15,702 nucleotides of DNA from an uncultured Clostridia bacterium. Its GTDB lineage: Bacteria; Bacillota; Clostridia; Lachnospirales; Lachnospiraceae. Positions 7,166 through 14,337 of the stretch are shown here, in pieces (the first letter of the stretch is position 1; each line of letters begins with the position of its first letter). The position numbers and the translations under genes are program-made. Under the pieces are notes generated by a model that ran no database searches, was not told the origin of the DNA, and saw only the letters and a list, made by a program, of their open reading frames with translations. The stretch lies in the NCBI GenBank assembly GCA_947304065.1, contig CAMZAI010000045.1, positions 1 through 15,702 on the forward strand, in the 5' to 3' direction.

Positions 7166-8272
7166 TCAGTTCATGTCACAGTCAGTCGCAAACCAGTCCG
7201 TTCCGTATCTTCCGCTCAGAATATCGTACAGTACCAGCGCCGTGATACTGTCGACAACGACCCTCGCACGGTGAATGATCGCGGGATCGTGACGTCCGTT
7301 TATCTGAAGATCGGCGTTCTCGCCCGTATTGATCTCAATGCTCTTCTGTTCGGTGTAGATCGAAGGCGTGGGTTTTACCGCGCATCTGAAGGTCACGGGC
7401 ATTCCGTTCGTGATGCCGCCGTTAATGCCGCCGTTGTGGTTCGTGGTCGTAACGATCCTTCCGTCCTTATTCCTGAATGGATCGTTGAATTCACTGCCCA
7501 TTGCGTTCACCATGTCAAAGCCGGCTCCGAACTGGACTCCCTTTATCGCCGGGATCCCGAAAAGGGCATGTGAGAGAAGTCCTTCAACCGTATCAAACCA
7601 GGGCTCTCCGAGGCCCGCGGGCAGTCCGATTACCGCAGTCTCGAGTACGCCGCCCGTGCTGTCCCCGACCGCCGCCGCCTCTTCGACGGCTTTTTTCATG
7701 TTCTCGCCGGCAGCAGTGTCGAGCACCGCGAATTCCGACACGTTCAGTTTGTCTATATCGGCCTTCAGATCGCAGAAGGCCCTGTCCTTGATATCGTGCA
7801 GTCTTTCGATATGAGTTCCGATGAATATTCCCTTTTTCCTCAGGGCTTCGATCACTATCGCGCCCACGGCCACGGGTCCCGCCGTTATCCTTCCGCTGAA
7901 ATGACCGCCGCCTCTGTAATCCTCAAAACCGTGATATTTGCAATAAGCCGCGTAGTCGGCGTGTCCGGGTCTCGCTATCCTCGGCCCGTTCTCGTAGTCC
8001 TTGCTGCGCTGCGCAGTGTTCGGGATCAGGATGCAAAGGGGAGTTCCGGTGGTCTTTCCGTTAAATACGCCGCTCACGATCGTGTACTCATCCGCCTCGA
8101 CCCTGCCCGTGGAGATCGCTCCGACAGGTCTCCTGAGAGTCAGCTGGGATCTTATGAAATCATCGTCAACGGTAAGTCCGGGCGCAAGTCCGTCTGCCAC
8201 CGCTCCGATATAGGGGCCGTGGCTCTCACCGAACAGTGTTATCTGTAAATTCGTTCCGAAGCTGTTTTTCAT
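7166..8272 (-). CDS. aroC: Chorismate synthase
   Basis: Removes phosphate from EPSP to give chorismate, using reduced FMN; this is step seven and the branch-point product. The 368-residue protein has GESHG at 15-19 (His18 matching an active-site His), the TLRRP strand near 45-49, RPGHADY at 101-107 with the second His, RGGGHFSGR at 120-128, and a C-terminal GRHDP motif. HFSGR in place of the more common RSSAR form is, as far as I recall, a frequent variant among Clostridia. No fused flavin reductase is seen, so FMN must be reduced by another protein or by an intrinsic activity. The ATG is preceded by AAAGGAG, and only 17 bases separate it from the aroB stop, so the two are surely co-transcribed. 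Confidence 0.96.
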   Translation of the reverse strand: MKNSFGTNLQITLFGESHGPYIGAVADGLAPGLTVDDDFIRSQLTLRRPVGAISTGRVEADEYTIVSGVFNGKTTGTPLCILIPNTAQRSKDYENGPRIARPGHADYAAYCKYHGFEDYRGGGHFSGRITAGPVAVGAIVIEALRKKGIFIGTHIERLHDIKDRAFCDLKADIDKLNVSEFAVLDTAAGENMKKAVEEAAAVGDSTGGVLETAVIGLPAGLGEPWFDTVEGLLSHALFGIPAIKGVQFGAGFDMVNAMGSEFNDPFRNKDGRIVTTTNHNGGINGGITNGMPVTFRCAVKPTPSIYTEQKSIEINTGENADLQINGRHDPAIIHRARVVVDSITALVLYDILSGRYGTDWFATDCDMN

Positions 8273-8289
8273 GCTTTCTCCTTTTCCCC

Positions 8290-9303
8290 TTACCCGGCAA
8301 GTACCAGTTCCAGCCTTGTCTTTGCCTCTTCGGGTGACATATCCCTGATCTCAAAAGCGCCGACCTCGGGAACATAGATTGAAGATATCACGCTGCCGTT
8401 GCCCTTCTTGTCATGCGAGACCGCTGCCGCCGCCTGCTCAAGATCGAATTCCGCATGCTCCGGAAGGCCGAACTTGCGCAGCACCGCACCGAGCCTCTGT
8501 CTTACTTCGGGCGCGCACATAACTGTCATTCCGGCCGCCACGCATTCTCCGTGGAGATACTTTCCGCCGCATGAGACCTCGATACCGTGTCCCAAAGTAT
8601 GTCCGAAATTCAGGACCTTTCTGAGACCCGCTTCTTTTTCGTCTTCTTCGACCACTCGCCTCTTAATGTCTATCGCTCTGGCGATATAGGGCACAAGGTC
8701 GTCCGATGCATCCATTTTCTCTATATCCTCAAACAGGTCCTTATCAAAAGTCATCGCCATCTTGACCGCCTCGGCAAAGCCGTTCGCTTTCTGCCTCGCA
8801 TCGAGGGTATCGAGCACCTCGGGGTCGATGATGACCTTCTTCGGCTGGTAAAATGTCCCGACAATATTCTTAACCCCGCCAAAATTCACGCCGGTCTTGC
8901 CGCCGATCGAGGAATCCACCTGCGAGAGCACGGTCGTCGGAACATTGTAGAATTCTATGCCCCTCATATAGCAGGATGCCGCAAATGCGGCCAGGTCGCC
9001 CACTACTCCTCCTCCGACAGCGACCACGCAATCTTTGCGGGAAAAACCGTTGTCGAGCATGAACTGCTGGAGCGTCGCAAAGGCGTCAAGATTCTTGCCT
9101 TCCTCACCACCGTCGACCACCGCGACCACTGCTTCCTTTGCCTGCTTCGCCACAGTCTGCGCATACTCCTGCGGGACATTTTTGTCGGTAACGACCAGTA
9201 CGCGCCTGTTCAGATCGCATTCTTCGCCGATATGCGACAGAATCCCCCTTTTGATCCGGATGTCATATTCATGACCCGGGATATTAACTCTGATAGTCTC
9301 CAC
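8290..9303 (-). CDS. aroB: 3-dehydroquinate synthase
   Basis: Cyclises DAHP to 3-dehydroquinate, step two, using bound NAD+ and a divalent metal. The 337-residue protein (family about 350) has the nucleotide and substrate motifs GGGVVGD at 97-103, PTTVLSQVD at 122-130 and GGKTGVN at 134-140. The three metal ligands are in place: Glu178 in GFAEAVK, His235 in LNFGHTLGH and His251 in LHGE. It begins with GTG (9301-9303), the only start in the window that is not ATG; the choice is supported by an AAAGGCGGAG site (9309-9318) five bases before it and by the family-like first strand. It sits 33 bases after pheA and 17 before aroC. Confidence 0.95.
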   Translation of the reverse strand: METIRVNIPGHEYDIRIKRGILSHIGEECDLNRRVLVVTDKNVPQEYAQTVAKQAKEAVVAVVDGGEEGKNLDAFATLQQFMLDNGFSRKDCVVAVGGGVVGDLAAFAASCYMRGIEFYNVPTTVLSQVDSSIGGKTGVNFGGVKNIVGTFYQPKKVIIDPEVLDTLDARQKANGFAEAVKMAMTFDKDLFEDIEKMDASDDLVPYIARAIDIKRRVVEEDEKEAGLRKVLNFGHTLGHGIEVSCGGKYLHGECVAAGMTVMCAPEVRQRLGAVLRKFGLPEHAEFDLEQAAAAVSHDKKGNGSVISSIYVPEVGAFEIRDMSPEEAKTRLELVLAG

Positions 9304-9336
9304 TTACGCTCCGCCTTTCGTCGGTCCGGACGGCGC

Positions 9337-10443
9337 TCACGCGCGCATTCCGGGCTTATAGGTTCCGAGTATCTTGAAAAACTCGCAGTTCTTTTTAAGA
9401 TCGGCCAGCATCTTCTCTCCGTTCTCGGAACTTAAACGCCCCTCGACCTCGGTGTAGAAATAATACTGCCAGTTGCTGTCCTTTAACGGACGGCTTCTGA
9501 TAACGCGCATGCTGTAGCCGTATCTTCCGAGTATCGAAAGTGTCTCGGCCAGCGTTCCCGCCTCGTTCCTGATCGTGAACATCAGGATAAATGTGCTGTA
9601 TTCGTCGTCGTTCTTCATCGAATCCGCGCTCTTAGAGAAAACCGCGAAACGCGTGGTGTTCGTCGAACTCTCGTTGATGTCGTGATCGAGGATGTTCAGT
9701 CCGTAGAGCTCCGCGGTCTCGATCGAAGCTATCGATCCCACCGTGATATCTCCCCTGTCGGCAACCTGCTTCGCGGCTCTCGCCGTATTCTCCGCCTGAA
9801 TGACCTCGTAACCGTGTCTGCGGATGAAGCCCGCACATTGGTCGAGCGCCTGCGGATGGCTGATAACCGTCTTTATCGTATCGACGGTCGCGCCGGGCAC
9901 TCCGAGCAGACACTGGGAAACAGGCAGCTCGTATACTCCGTTGATGAACAGGTCTCCGTCAAACATCAGGTCCGCGACCTGACCGACCTCGCCCGCAAAG
10001 CTGTTCTCGATCGGCAGCACCGCCAGATCGCACGCTCCCGCGCTGACCGCGCTGTACGCGTCGGCGAAACTCTTATGAGGAACGCGCGCTGCCTCGGGGA
10101 AGAGCCTGCTCACGCAGATACTCGCAAAAGAGCCCTCGATCCCGCTGTATGCCACGCGCAGTCCCTCGGAAAGGCGGTGCTGGTACTTCTTGGAAATGTC
10201 CAGCATCCCTGTCAGGAATTCGCGGTAGTACGGTTCGTACTCGCGGTTCGAAAGCTTCTGAGTATTGCGCTCGATGAGGATCTTCTCTCTTCCTTTGTCA
10301 AGGATCGGAAGTCCCTTTTCGCGCTTGTATTCGGCTATCTCGGCCGCACACTCCATTCTCTGCTCAAAGAGCGCCGCCATATCGCCGTCAATCCTCTCGA
10401 TCCGGTCTCTTAAAATGTCGATCTTATTTTCCCTGTCTGACAT
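9337..10443 (-). CDS. pheA: Bifunctional chorismate mutase / prephenate dehydratase (P-protein)
   Basis: Converts chorismate to prephenate and then to phenylpyruvate, the phenylalanine precursor. The 368-residue protein has three parts. Residues 1-85 are an AroQ-type chorismate mutase with Arg12, Arg29, Lys40, Asp49 and Glu53 at the positions of the E. coli active site. Residues about 95-272 are the dehydratase, with PIENS at 144-148, SHPQALDQC at 195-203 and Thr264 of the catalytic TRF motif. Residues about 282-362 are an ACT domain for feedback binding, with GTLAETL in place of the GALV motif and RSRP (316-319) in place of ESRP. Being first in the operon, it supplies the only chorismate mutase visible here, so it probably also serves TyrA. 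The start has an AGGAAAGG site (10450-10457). A long stem-loop occupies the 118-base leader upstream. Confidence 0.95.
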   Translation of the reverse strand: MSDRENKIDILRDRIERIDGDMAALFEQRMECAAEIAEYKREKGLPILDKGREKILIERNTQKLSNREYEPYYREFLTGMLDISKKYQHRLSEGLRVAYSGIEGSFASICVSRLFPEAARVPHKSFADAYSAVSAGACDLAVLPIENSFAGEVGQVADLMFDGDLFINGVYELPVSQCLLGVPGATVDTIKTVISHPQALDQCAGFIRRHGYEVIQAENTARAAKQVADRGDITVGSIASIETAELYGLNILDHDINESSTNTTRFAVFSKSADSMKNDDEYSTFILMFTIRNEAGTLAETLSILGRYGYSMRVIRSRPLKDSNWQYYFYTEVEGRLSSENGEKMLADLKKNCEFFKILGTYKPGMRA

Positions 10444-10472
10444 AGTTGTCCTTTCCTGTCGCGCATAAGTAA

Positions 10473-10554
10473 AGCGAGTCCGATATCATGGGCGCACGAA
10501 ACCAGACACACGCGTGCCTGCTCCCCTCCCCATTTTCGCAATATCGAACTCGCT
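10473..10554 (-). other. 82-base long stem-loop between glnS and pheA (candidate regulatory or processed RNA)
   Basis: On the minus strand the arms AGCGAGTTCGATAT (10541-10554) and ATATCGGACTCGCT (10473-10486) pair over 14 positions with a single G-U wobble. In RNA of the plus strand the same position is a C-A mismatch, so the helix is unbroken only in the gene-strand transcript. The 54-base interior can fold further: AUGGG with CCCAU next to the stem, then GCACG with CGUGC around a loop of about 14 bases. The structure starts seven bases after the glnS stop and ends 29 bases before the pheA ATG, leaving the pheA ribosome site free. It is followed by TTTACTT, a poor U-tract, so a simple terminator is only one option. 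Others are an attenuator, an RNase III cleavage site, a small RNA or a genomic repeat. I do not recognise a known riboswitch or T-box in it. Confidence 0.6.
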
Positions 10555-10561
10555 GTTATCA

Positions 10562-12295
10562 TTATTTTTTGAAGCTGTCCTTTAAGGATACGCTTCTGTT
10601 GAATACCAGATGATCCGCGCTGCTGTCCCTGTTGTCCATGCAGAAGAAGCCTATGCGCATGAACTGGAACGTCGGCGCGTTGATGCCGGTACGGTTCTCG
10701 GCCTTATCGAACTCCTTCGCGATGTCGACCATGGCCTTTTCGACCTTGCAGCCCGTAAGGACCGTCAGGCTCTCGGGATTCAGTGCTTCAAGGAAATTCT
10801 TGTCGGGTCCGTCGGGCTCGGGATCGCTGAAGAGATTGTCATAGAGACGAACCTCCGCGTCCACGCACGACGCCTCGTCCACCCAGTGGATCGTCGCGCC
10901 CTTGACCTTGCGGCCGTCGGCGGGATCTCCTCCGCGCGATTCGGGATCGTACTCGCAGAATACCTCGACAACATTGCCGTTCTCATCCTTGCGGCAGCCC
11001 GTGCAGGTCACGAGATAAGCGCCCTTTAAGCGGACTTCGTTGCCGGGGAACATTCTCTTGTACTTCGGGATCGGCTCCTCCATGAAGTCATCCTCCTCCA
11101 TCCACAGATGGCGTGAGAATGTGATCTTATGTGTGCCGGAACCCTCGACCGCGGGATTGTTCTCAACCTCGAACTCCTCGGTCTGCCCCTCGGGATAATT
11201 CGTGACCGTAAGCTTAACGGGATGAATGACCGCCATCGTACGCTCGGCGGTAAGGTTAAGGTCGTCCCTCAAGCATCTCTCGAGCACCGCGAACTCGATA
11301 ACGTTCGGGCTCTTGCTGACACCGATCGTCTCGCAGAAATTCCTGATCGACTTCGCTGTGTAGCCTCTGCGGCGCAGACCGCAAAGCGTAGGCATTCTCG
11401 GGTCGTCCCAGCCTGAAACGTATTTCTCCTCGACCAGCTGACGGAGCTTCCTCTTGCTCATTACGGTGTGGTCGATGCCGAGGCGCGCGAACTCGATCTG
11501 TCTGGGCTTGTGGAAAGGTATCGAAACATTATTCACTACCCAGTCGTAGAGCGGTCTGTGGTCCTCGTACTCCAGCGAGCAGAGCGAATGAGTGATGCCC
11601 TCGAGCGCGTCCTCGATCGGATGCGCAAAATCGTACATCGGGAAAATGCACCACTTGGTTCCCTGACGGTGATGATTGATATATTTTATCCTGTAGATAA
11701 CGGGATCGCGCATGTTGAAATTGCCGCTCGCGAGATCGATCTTCGCGCGGAGCGTCATCTTGCCTTCCTCTACCTCGCCGTTCTTCATTTTTTCAAACAG
11801 CGCGAGGTTCTCCTCGATGGGTCTGTCGCGGTAAGGCGACTTTGCGGGAGTCGAGGTGTCACCCCTGTACTCCTTGAACTGCTCGGGAGTCAGCTCGCAG
11901 ACATAAGCCAGACCCTTTTTGATCAGCTCGATCGCGAACTCGTAATCCTTGTCAAAATAGTCCGAACCGTAGAAGAAACGGTCTCCCCAGTCGAAGCCGA
12001 GCCAGTGGATATCCTGCTGGATATTGACAACGTACTCGGTGTCCTCCTTGGCGGGGTTCGTGTCATCCATACGGAGATTGCAGATGCCGCCGAACTTCTC
12101 GGCCATTCCGAAATCGATGCACAGCGCCTTGCAGTGACCGATATGCAGATATCCGTTAGGCTCCGGAGGAAATCTCGTATGCACGGTCTTGCCCGCGAAC
12201 TGTCCGCCTTCGGCAATATCCTCCTTGATGAAGTTGTAGATGAAATTGGTATTCTCCGATACCTCTTCCGTTTCTCTGATGATCTCTTCAGCCAT
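10562..12295 (-). CDS. glnS: Glutamine--tRNA ligase (GlnRS)
   Basis: Charges tRNA-Gln with glutamine in the cytoplasm. The 577-residue protein is a class I synthetase with the HIGH motif at 51-54, inside PPEPNGYLHIGHCKA, and the KMSKS-like VMSKRKL at 278-284. The RMDDTNP segment (75-81) and the FPMYDFAHP segment (218-226) are typical of GlnRS, and help to exclude GluRS. The C-terminal half from about 350 carries the beta-barrel anticodon-binding domains. Length is close to the E. coli enzyme (554). The ATG has an AAAGGAGA site (12305-12312) nine bases upstream and a strong promoter at 12328-12356. Many Clostridia make Gln-tRNA through GatCAB instead or in addition; having GlnRS does not settle whether GatCAB is also present. 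It is followed by the long stem-loop before pheA. Confidence 0.97.
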   Translation of the reverse strand: MAEEIIRETEEVSENTNFIYNFIKEDIAEGGQFAGKTVHTRFPPEPNGYLHIGHCKALCIDFGMAEKFGGICNLRMDDTNPAKEDTEYVVNIQQDIHWLGFDWGDRFFYGSDYFDKDYEFAIELIKKGLAYVCELTPEQFKEYRGDTSTPAKSPYRDRPIEENLALFEKMKNGEVEEGKMTLRAKIDLASGNFNMRDPVIYRIKYINHHRQGTKWCIFPMYDFAHPIEDALEGITHSLCSLEYEDHRPLYDWVVNNVSIPFHKPRQIEFARLGIDHTVMSKRKLRQLVEEKYVSGWDDPRMPTLCGLRRRGYTAKSIRNFCETIGVSKSPNVIEFAVLERCLRDDLNLTAERTMAVIHPVKLTVTNYPEGQTEEFEVENNPAVEGSGTHKITFSRHLWMEEDDFMEEPIPKYKRMFPGNEVRLKGAYLVTCTGCRKDENGNVVEVFCEYDPESRGGDPADGRKVKGATIHWVDEASCVDAEVRLYDNLFSDPEPDGPDKNFLEALNPESLTVLTGCKVEKAMVDIAKEFDKAENRTGINAPTFQFMRIGFFCMDNRDSSADHLVFNRSVSLKDSFKK

Positions 12296-12327
12296 AGCCT
12301 GTTGTCTCCTTTGTTGACTTTTCGCTC

Positions 12328-12356
12328 ATTTTATTACAAATAACCAACTATATCAA
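12328..12356 (-). promoter_or_regulatory. Sigma-A-type promoter for glnS
   Basis: On the minus strand a -35 TTGATA (12351-12356) and a -10 TAAAAT (12328-12333) are 17 bases apart, each matching five of six consensus bases. The -35 and spacer lie in the last codons of the membrane-protein gene and the -10 begins directly after its TAA stop. The predicted start leaves a leader of about 25 bases with the AAAGGAGA ribosome site. Confidence 0.72.
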
Positions 12357-14124
12357 TAATTTTTTTCGCTCCGTAATCTGTGATCCCCACTCCCATATTC
12401 GGATGATAATGCGAGTAGATCATATCGATCGCGAACGCGATAACGAGTATCGCGCACAGCGGGAAAATGTACCGTCCCCTGATGCGCCGCAGCACATTGT
12501 CGAGGAGCGGCCCCAAAAAGTAAACGACCGCCATTCCTCCTATGCCGAACACCAGCAGTCCCTCGGCGCATATCCTGCCGTTTATGTTAATGAAATAACC
12601 CGTATAATCCCACCATTTCGTGCCGCCGTGATTGACCTCGAGCAGCCACGAGGTGAAGTACTCCACGACTCCGCAGAGAACGATCGCGAGCAGAAACTCC
12701 AGCCACGGGTTCTTCCTGAACCTGTTCAGCACGATCAGTATCATCAGCGCTCCCGAGCCGTAGATCGGCAGCCACGGTCCGTGCATGACGCCCCTGTTCA
12801 CGAACATGCCGTCCTCGACCAGATGGATCGAAACCTCCCATATCCAGCCGACGAACGAAAAAGCGAAGAACATGATCACTATCGAGCTCAGCGAATAGTG
12901 CCTGATATAATGCAGATTCTCCGGTCTGACCGAAATGTTCTTCTCGGGCAGCGTAAAGAGCCTGCGGGGATAAGCCTCGTACTGCATGACCTTTTCGATG
13001 GTATGCCTGCGTATCTGGTCTTCTTCATATTCGCACCATGCCTTTTCCCTCTTTGAGGTCTTCAGCACGATGCCGAACACGCTCGCGAAGAATTCCCCGA
13101 TCCTGCTTCTGGCGCCCGGCTGCTCCACGACATTCGCGTCGGTCAGCATATCCGCATACGCGCCGTAGAGTGTCTCCTGCTCCGCGTATTCAAACAGATA
13201 TCTGTCGTTTAAGAACTCATATCCGGGGAGCTTTTCCTCTATCGCTTCAGCGCGCCGCGCCGCATAGAACTCACCGAAAAATGCGGTCATGTACGGAACC
13301 GTGTAGAACGTATCGAGAAGTCCCAGCGTCACAAGGCCGAGCAGCTTCCAGCCGATAAAGCTCAGATGCATGCAGAAAAGCTTCCATTTGCGGCCCTTCA
13401 TCATGGTCTTCGAGAGCCTGAGCGCTTCCTTTGCCGGGATGTCCGGATTCTCGGCCGCGATGTAAGGCACCAGGATATACGCGTAATAGGAGATGAAACC
13501 TCCCGCTATCGTAAACCACCAGGCCAGCTGCACGAAGAACGAGCACATCAGTATCACCGCTACATGGAACCATTTCCTCACGCGGATCAGGAACGAGATG
13601 CGTCCCGGAGGGATCACCGCATACAGCCTGCTCTCAAGGAACAGCCTTCGCGATATGACCATTACCACGCGGCATATAAAGAACCATACAAAAAATGCCG
13701 CCAGGATGATGATCGCAAGGAATATGACCACCGCCGCGCTCTCCGAACGCGCAAAGGAATTGATGATATAGAACAGCCTTACGAGAAAGCTGCCGGACGT
13801 TATGCCGTTGATCGTCTTTGCGAATACTCCGTCCGCCCTTCCGAGCTCCACGGGGCCGATCTTTTTGTATTTGCCGGTTCCGTAAGTGTCGGGCTCTTCC
13901 TCATCCCCGAACACGTAATAATAAATATCCGCAAGACCCGCCTCGCTGTTGTAGATCACATCGTTCCTCACGTCCACGCTCACGTTGAGCGCGGAACGCA
14001 GCCGGGCGAAGGCGTCCGTATTGTCAACGCCGATCATCGACGCGAACAGACAGACCATCACAAACAGCCAGTAGTGCTTTTTCAGCACTCCGCGGGCGTT
14101 TTTCTTCATTTTTTTAAAATCCAT
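12334..14124 (-). CDS. Multi-pass membrane protein: DUF975 N-terminal half fused to CmpB-like (putative ABC-transporter type) C-terminal half
   Basis: Function unknown. The 596-residue protein has two membrane parts. The first (about 1-295) begins with a basic segment and a helix at 17-31. A hydrophilic stretch at about 35-100 with the acidic DEEEP follows, then helices near 129-158, 186-222 and 255-285, ending in LLDTFYTVPYMTAFFGEFY, which resembles the DUF975 family. A charged, probably cytoplasmic linker runs from about 288 to 408. The second part (about 410-596) resembles the CmpB-like family (Pfam ABC_trans_CmpB), with SFVGWIWE, FVNRGVMHGPWLPIYG, VEYFTSWLLE and WWDYTGYFININGR, and five or so helices. 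No ATP-binding partner gene is next to it. It has a GGGAG site (14132-14136) seven bases before the ATG, and its own promoter. Domain names are from memory of the families; the transport role sometimes attached to CmpB is not proven. Confidence 0.85.
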   Translation of the reverse strand: MDFKKMKKNARGVLKKHYWLFVMVCLFASMIGVDNTDAFARLRSALNVSVDVRNDVIYNSEAGLADIYYYVFGDEEEPDTYGTGKYKKIGPVELGRADGVFAKTINGITSGSFLVRLFYIINSFARSESAAVVIFLAIIILAAFFVWFFICRVVMVISRRLFLESRLYAVIPPGRISFLIRVRKWFHVAVILMCSFFVQLAWWFTIAGGFISYYAYILVPYIAAENPDIPAKEALRLSKTMMKGRKWKLFCMHLSFIGWKLLGLVTLGLLDTFYTVPYMTAFFGEFYAARRAEAIEEKLPGYEFLNDRYLFEYAEQETLYGAYADMLTDANVVEQPGARSRIGEFFASVFGIVLKTSKREKAWCEYEEDQIRRHTIEKVMQYEAYPRRLFTLPEKNISVRPENLHYIRHYSLSSIVIMFFAFSFVGWIWEVSIHLVEDGMFVNRGVMHGPWLPIYGSGALMILIVLNRFRKNPWLEFLLAIVLCGVVEYFTSWLLEVNHGGTKWWDYTGYFININGRICAEGLLVFGIGGMAVVYFLGPLLDNVLRRIRGRYIFPLCAILVIAFAIDMIYSHYHPNMGVGITDYGAKKIIDIVGYL

Positions 14125-14169
14125 TTCAATACTCCCAAAATACCCTGAAAAAACCTCATACTTAATCGT

Positions 14170-14199
14170 ATTCTAACAGAAATCACTCCCATATGTAAA
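14170..14199 (-). promoter_or_regulatory. Sigma-A-type promoter for the DUF975/CmpB-like membrane gene
   Basis: On the minus strand a -35 TTTACA (14194-14199, five of six consensus bases) and a -10 TAGAAT (14170-14175, five of six) are separated by 18 bases. The predicted start lies about 40 bases before the ATG at 14124. It is back to back with the aldehyde dehydrogenase promoter about 80 bases away. Confidence 0.7.
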
Positions 14200-14231
14200 G
14201 CATTACGGCACCGGCGCGGATTTATCGTTTC

Positions 14232-14247
14232 TTTAGGGGATTTTAGG
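14232..14247. repeat. Short direct repeat TTTAGG, one helical turn apart, upstream of the aldehyde dehydrogenase promoter
   Basis: TTTAGG occurs at 14232-14237 and 14242-14247, each followed by a GAT/ATT-like extension, with a period of exactly 10 bases. This is about 45-60 bases before the predicted transcription start, where activators often bind. TTTATC also appears on either side (14221-14226 and 14253-14258). It may be an operator or chance in AT-rich DNA. Confidence 0.3.
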
Positions 14248-14279
14248 ATTTCTTTATCCACCGGCTCCCGCATTTGGTG

Positions 14280-14285
14280 TATAAT
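14280..14285 (+). promoter_or_regulatory. -10 element of the aldehyde dehydrogenase promoter
   Basis: A perfect TATAAT on the plus strand, about 52 bases before the ATG at 14338. No good -35 stands at 16-18 bases; the hexamer at 17 is TCCACC. This is consistent with a promoter that needs an activator. The leader after it is about 45 bases and carries AAGAGGAGA (14325-14333) as ribosome site. Confidence 0.5.
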
Positions 14286-14337
14286 CTGTTTAAAACACAA
14301 GGTCCGGTCGGAAAACGGCAGGGCAAGAGGAGACATT

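Noticed and set aside
10486..10533. A 15-codon ORF inside the stem-loop (minus strand, ATGGGG... to TGA) as a leader peptide for attenuation of pheA
   Set aside because: No ribosome binding site precedes it and it holds only one Phe and no Tyr or Trp, so there is no run of regulatory codons. It is most likely chance.
10473..10554. Ordinary rho-independent terminator of glnS
   Set aside because: The loop is far too large for a standard intrinsic terminator and the following TTTACTT is a weak U-tract. Not excluded, but not the best single reading.
10444..10561. T-box or other known riboswitch upstream of pheA
   Set aside because: The gap is only 118 bases, lacks the conserved T-box bulge sequence and any clear terminator/antiterminator pair, and I could match no known aptamer.
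11468..12343. A 291-codon plus-strand ORF
   Set aside because: It is an antisense shadow of glnS, produced by the codon bias of that gene.
13366..14148. A 260-codon plus-strand ORF in the membrane-protein region
   Set aside because: It reads as a charged, His/Arg-rich low-similarity protein antisense to hydrophobic helices, the usual shadow of a membrane gene.
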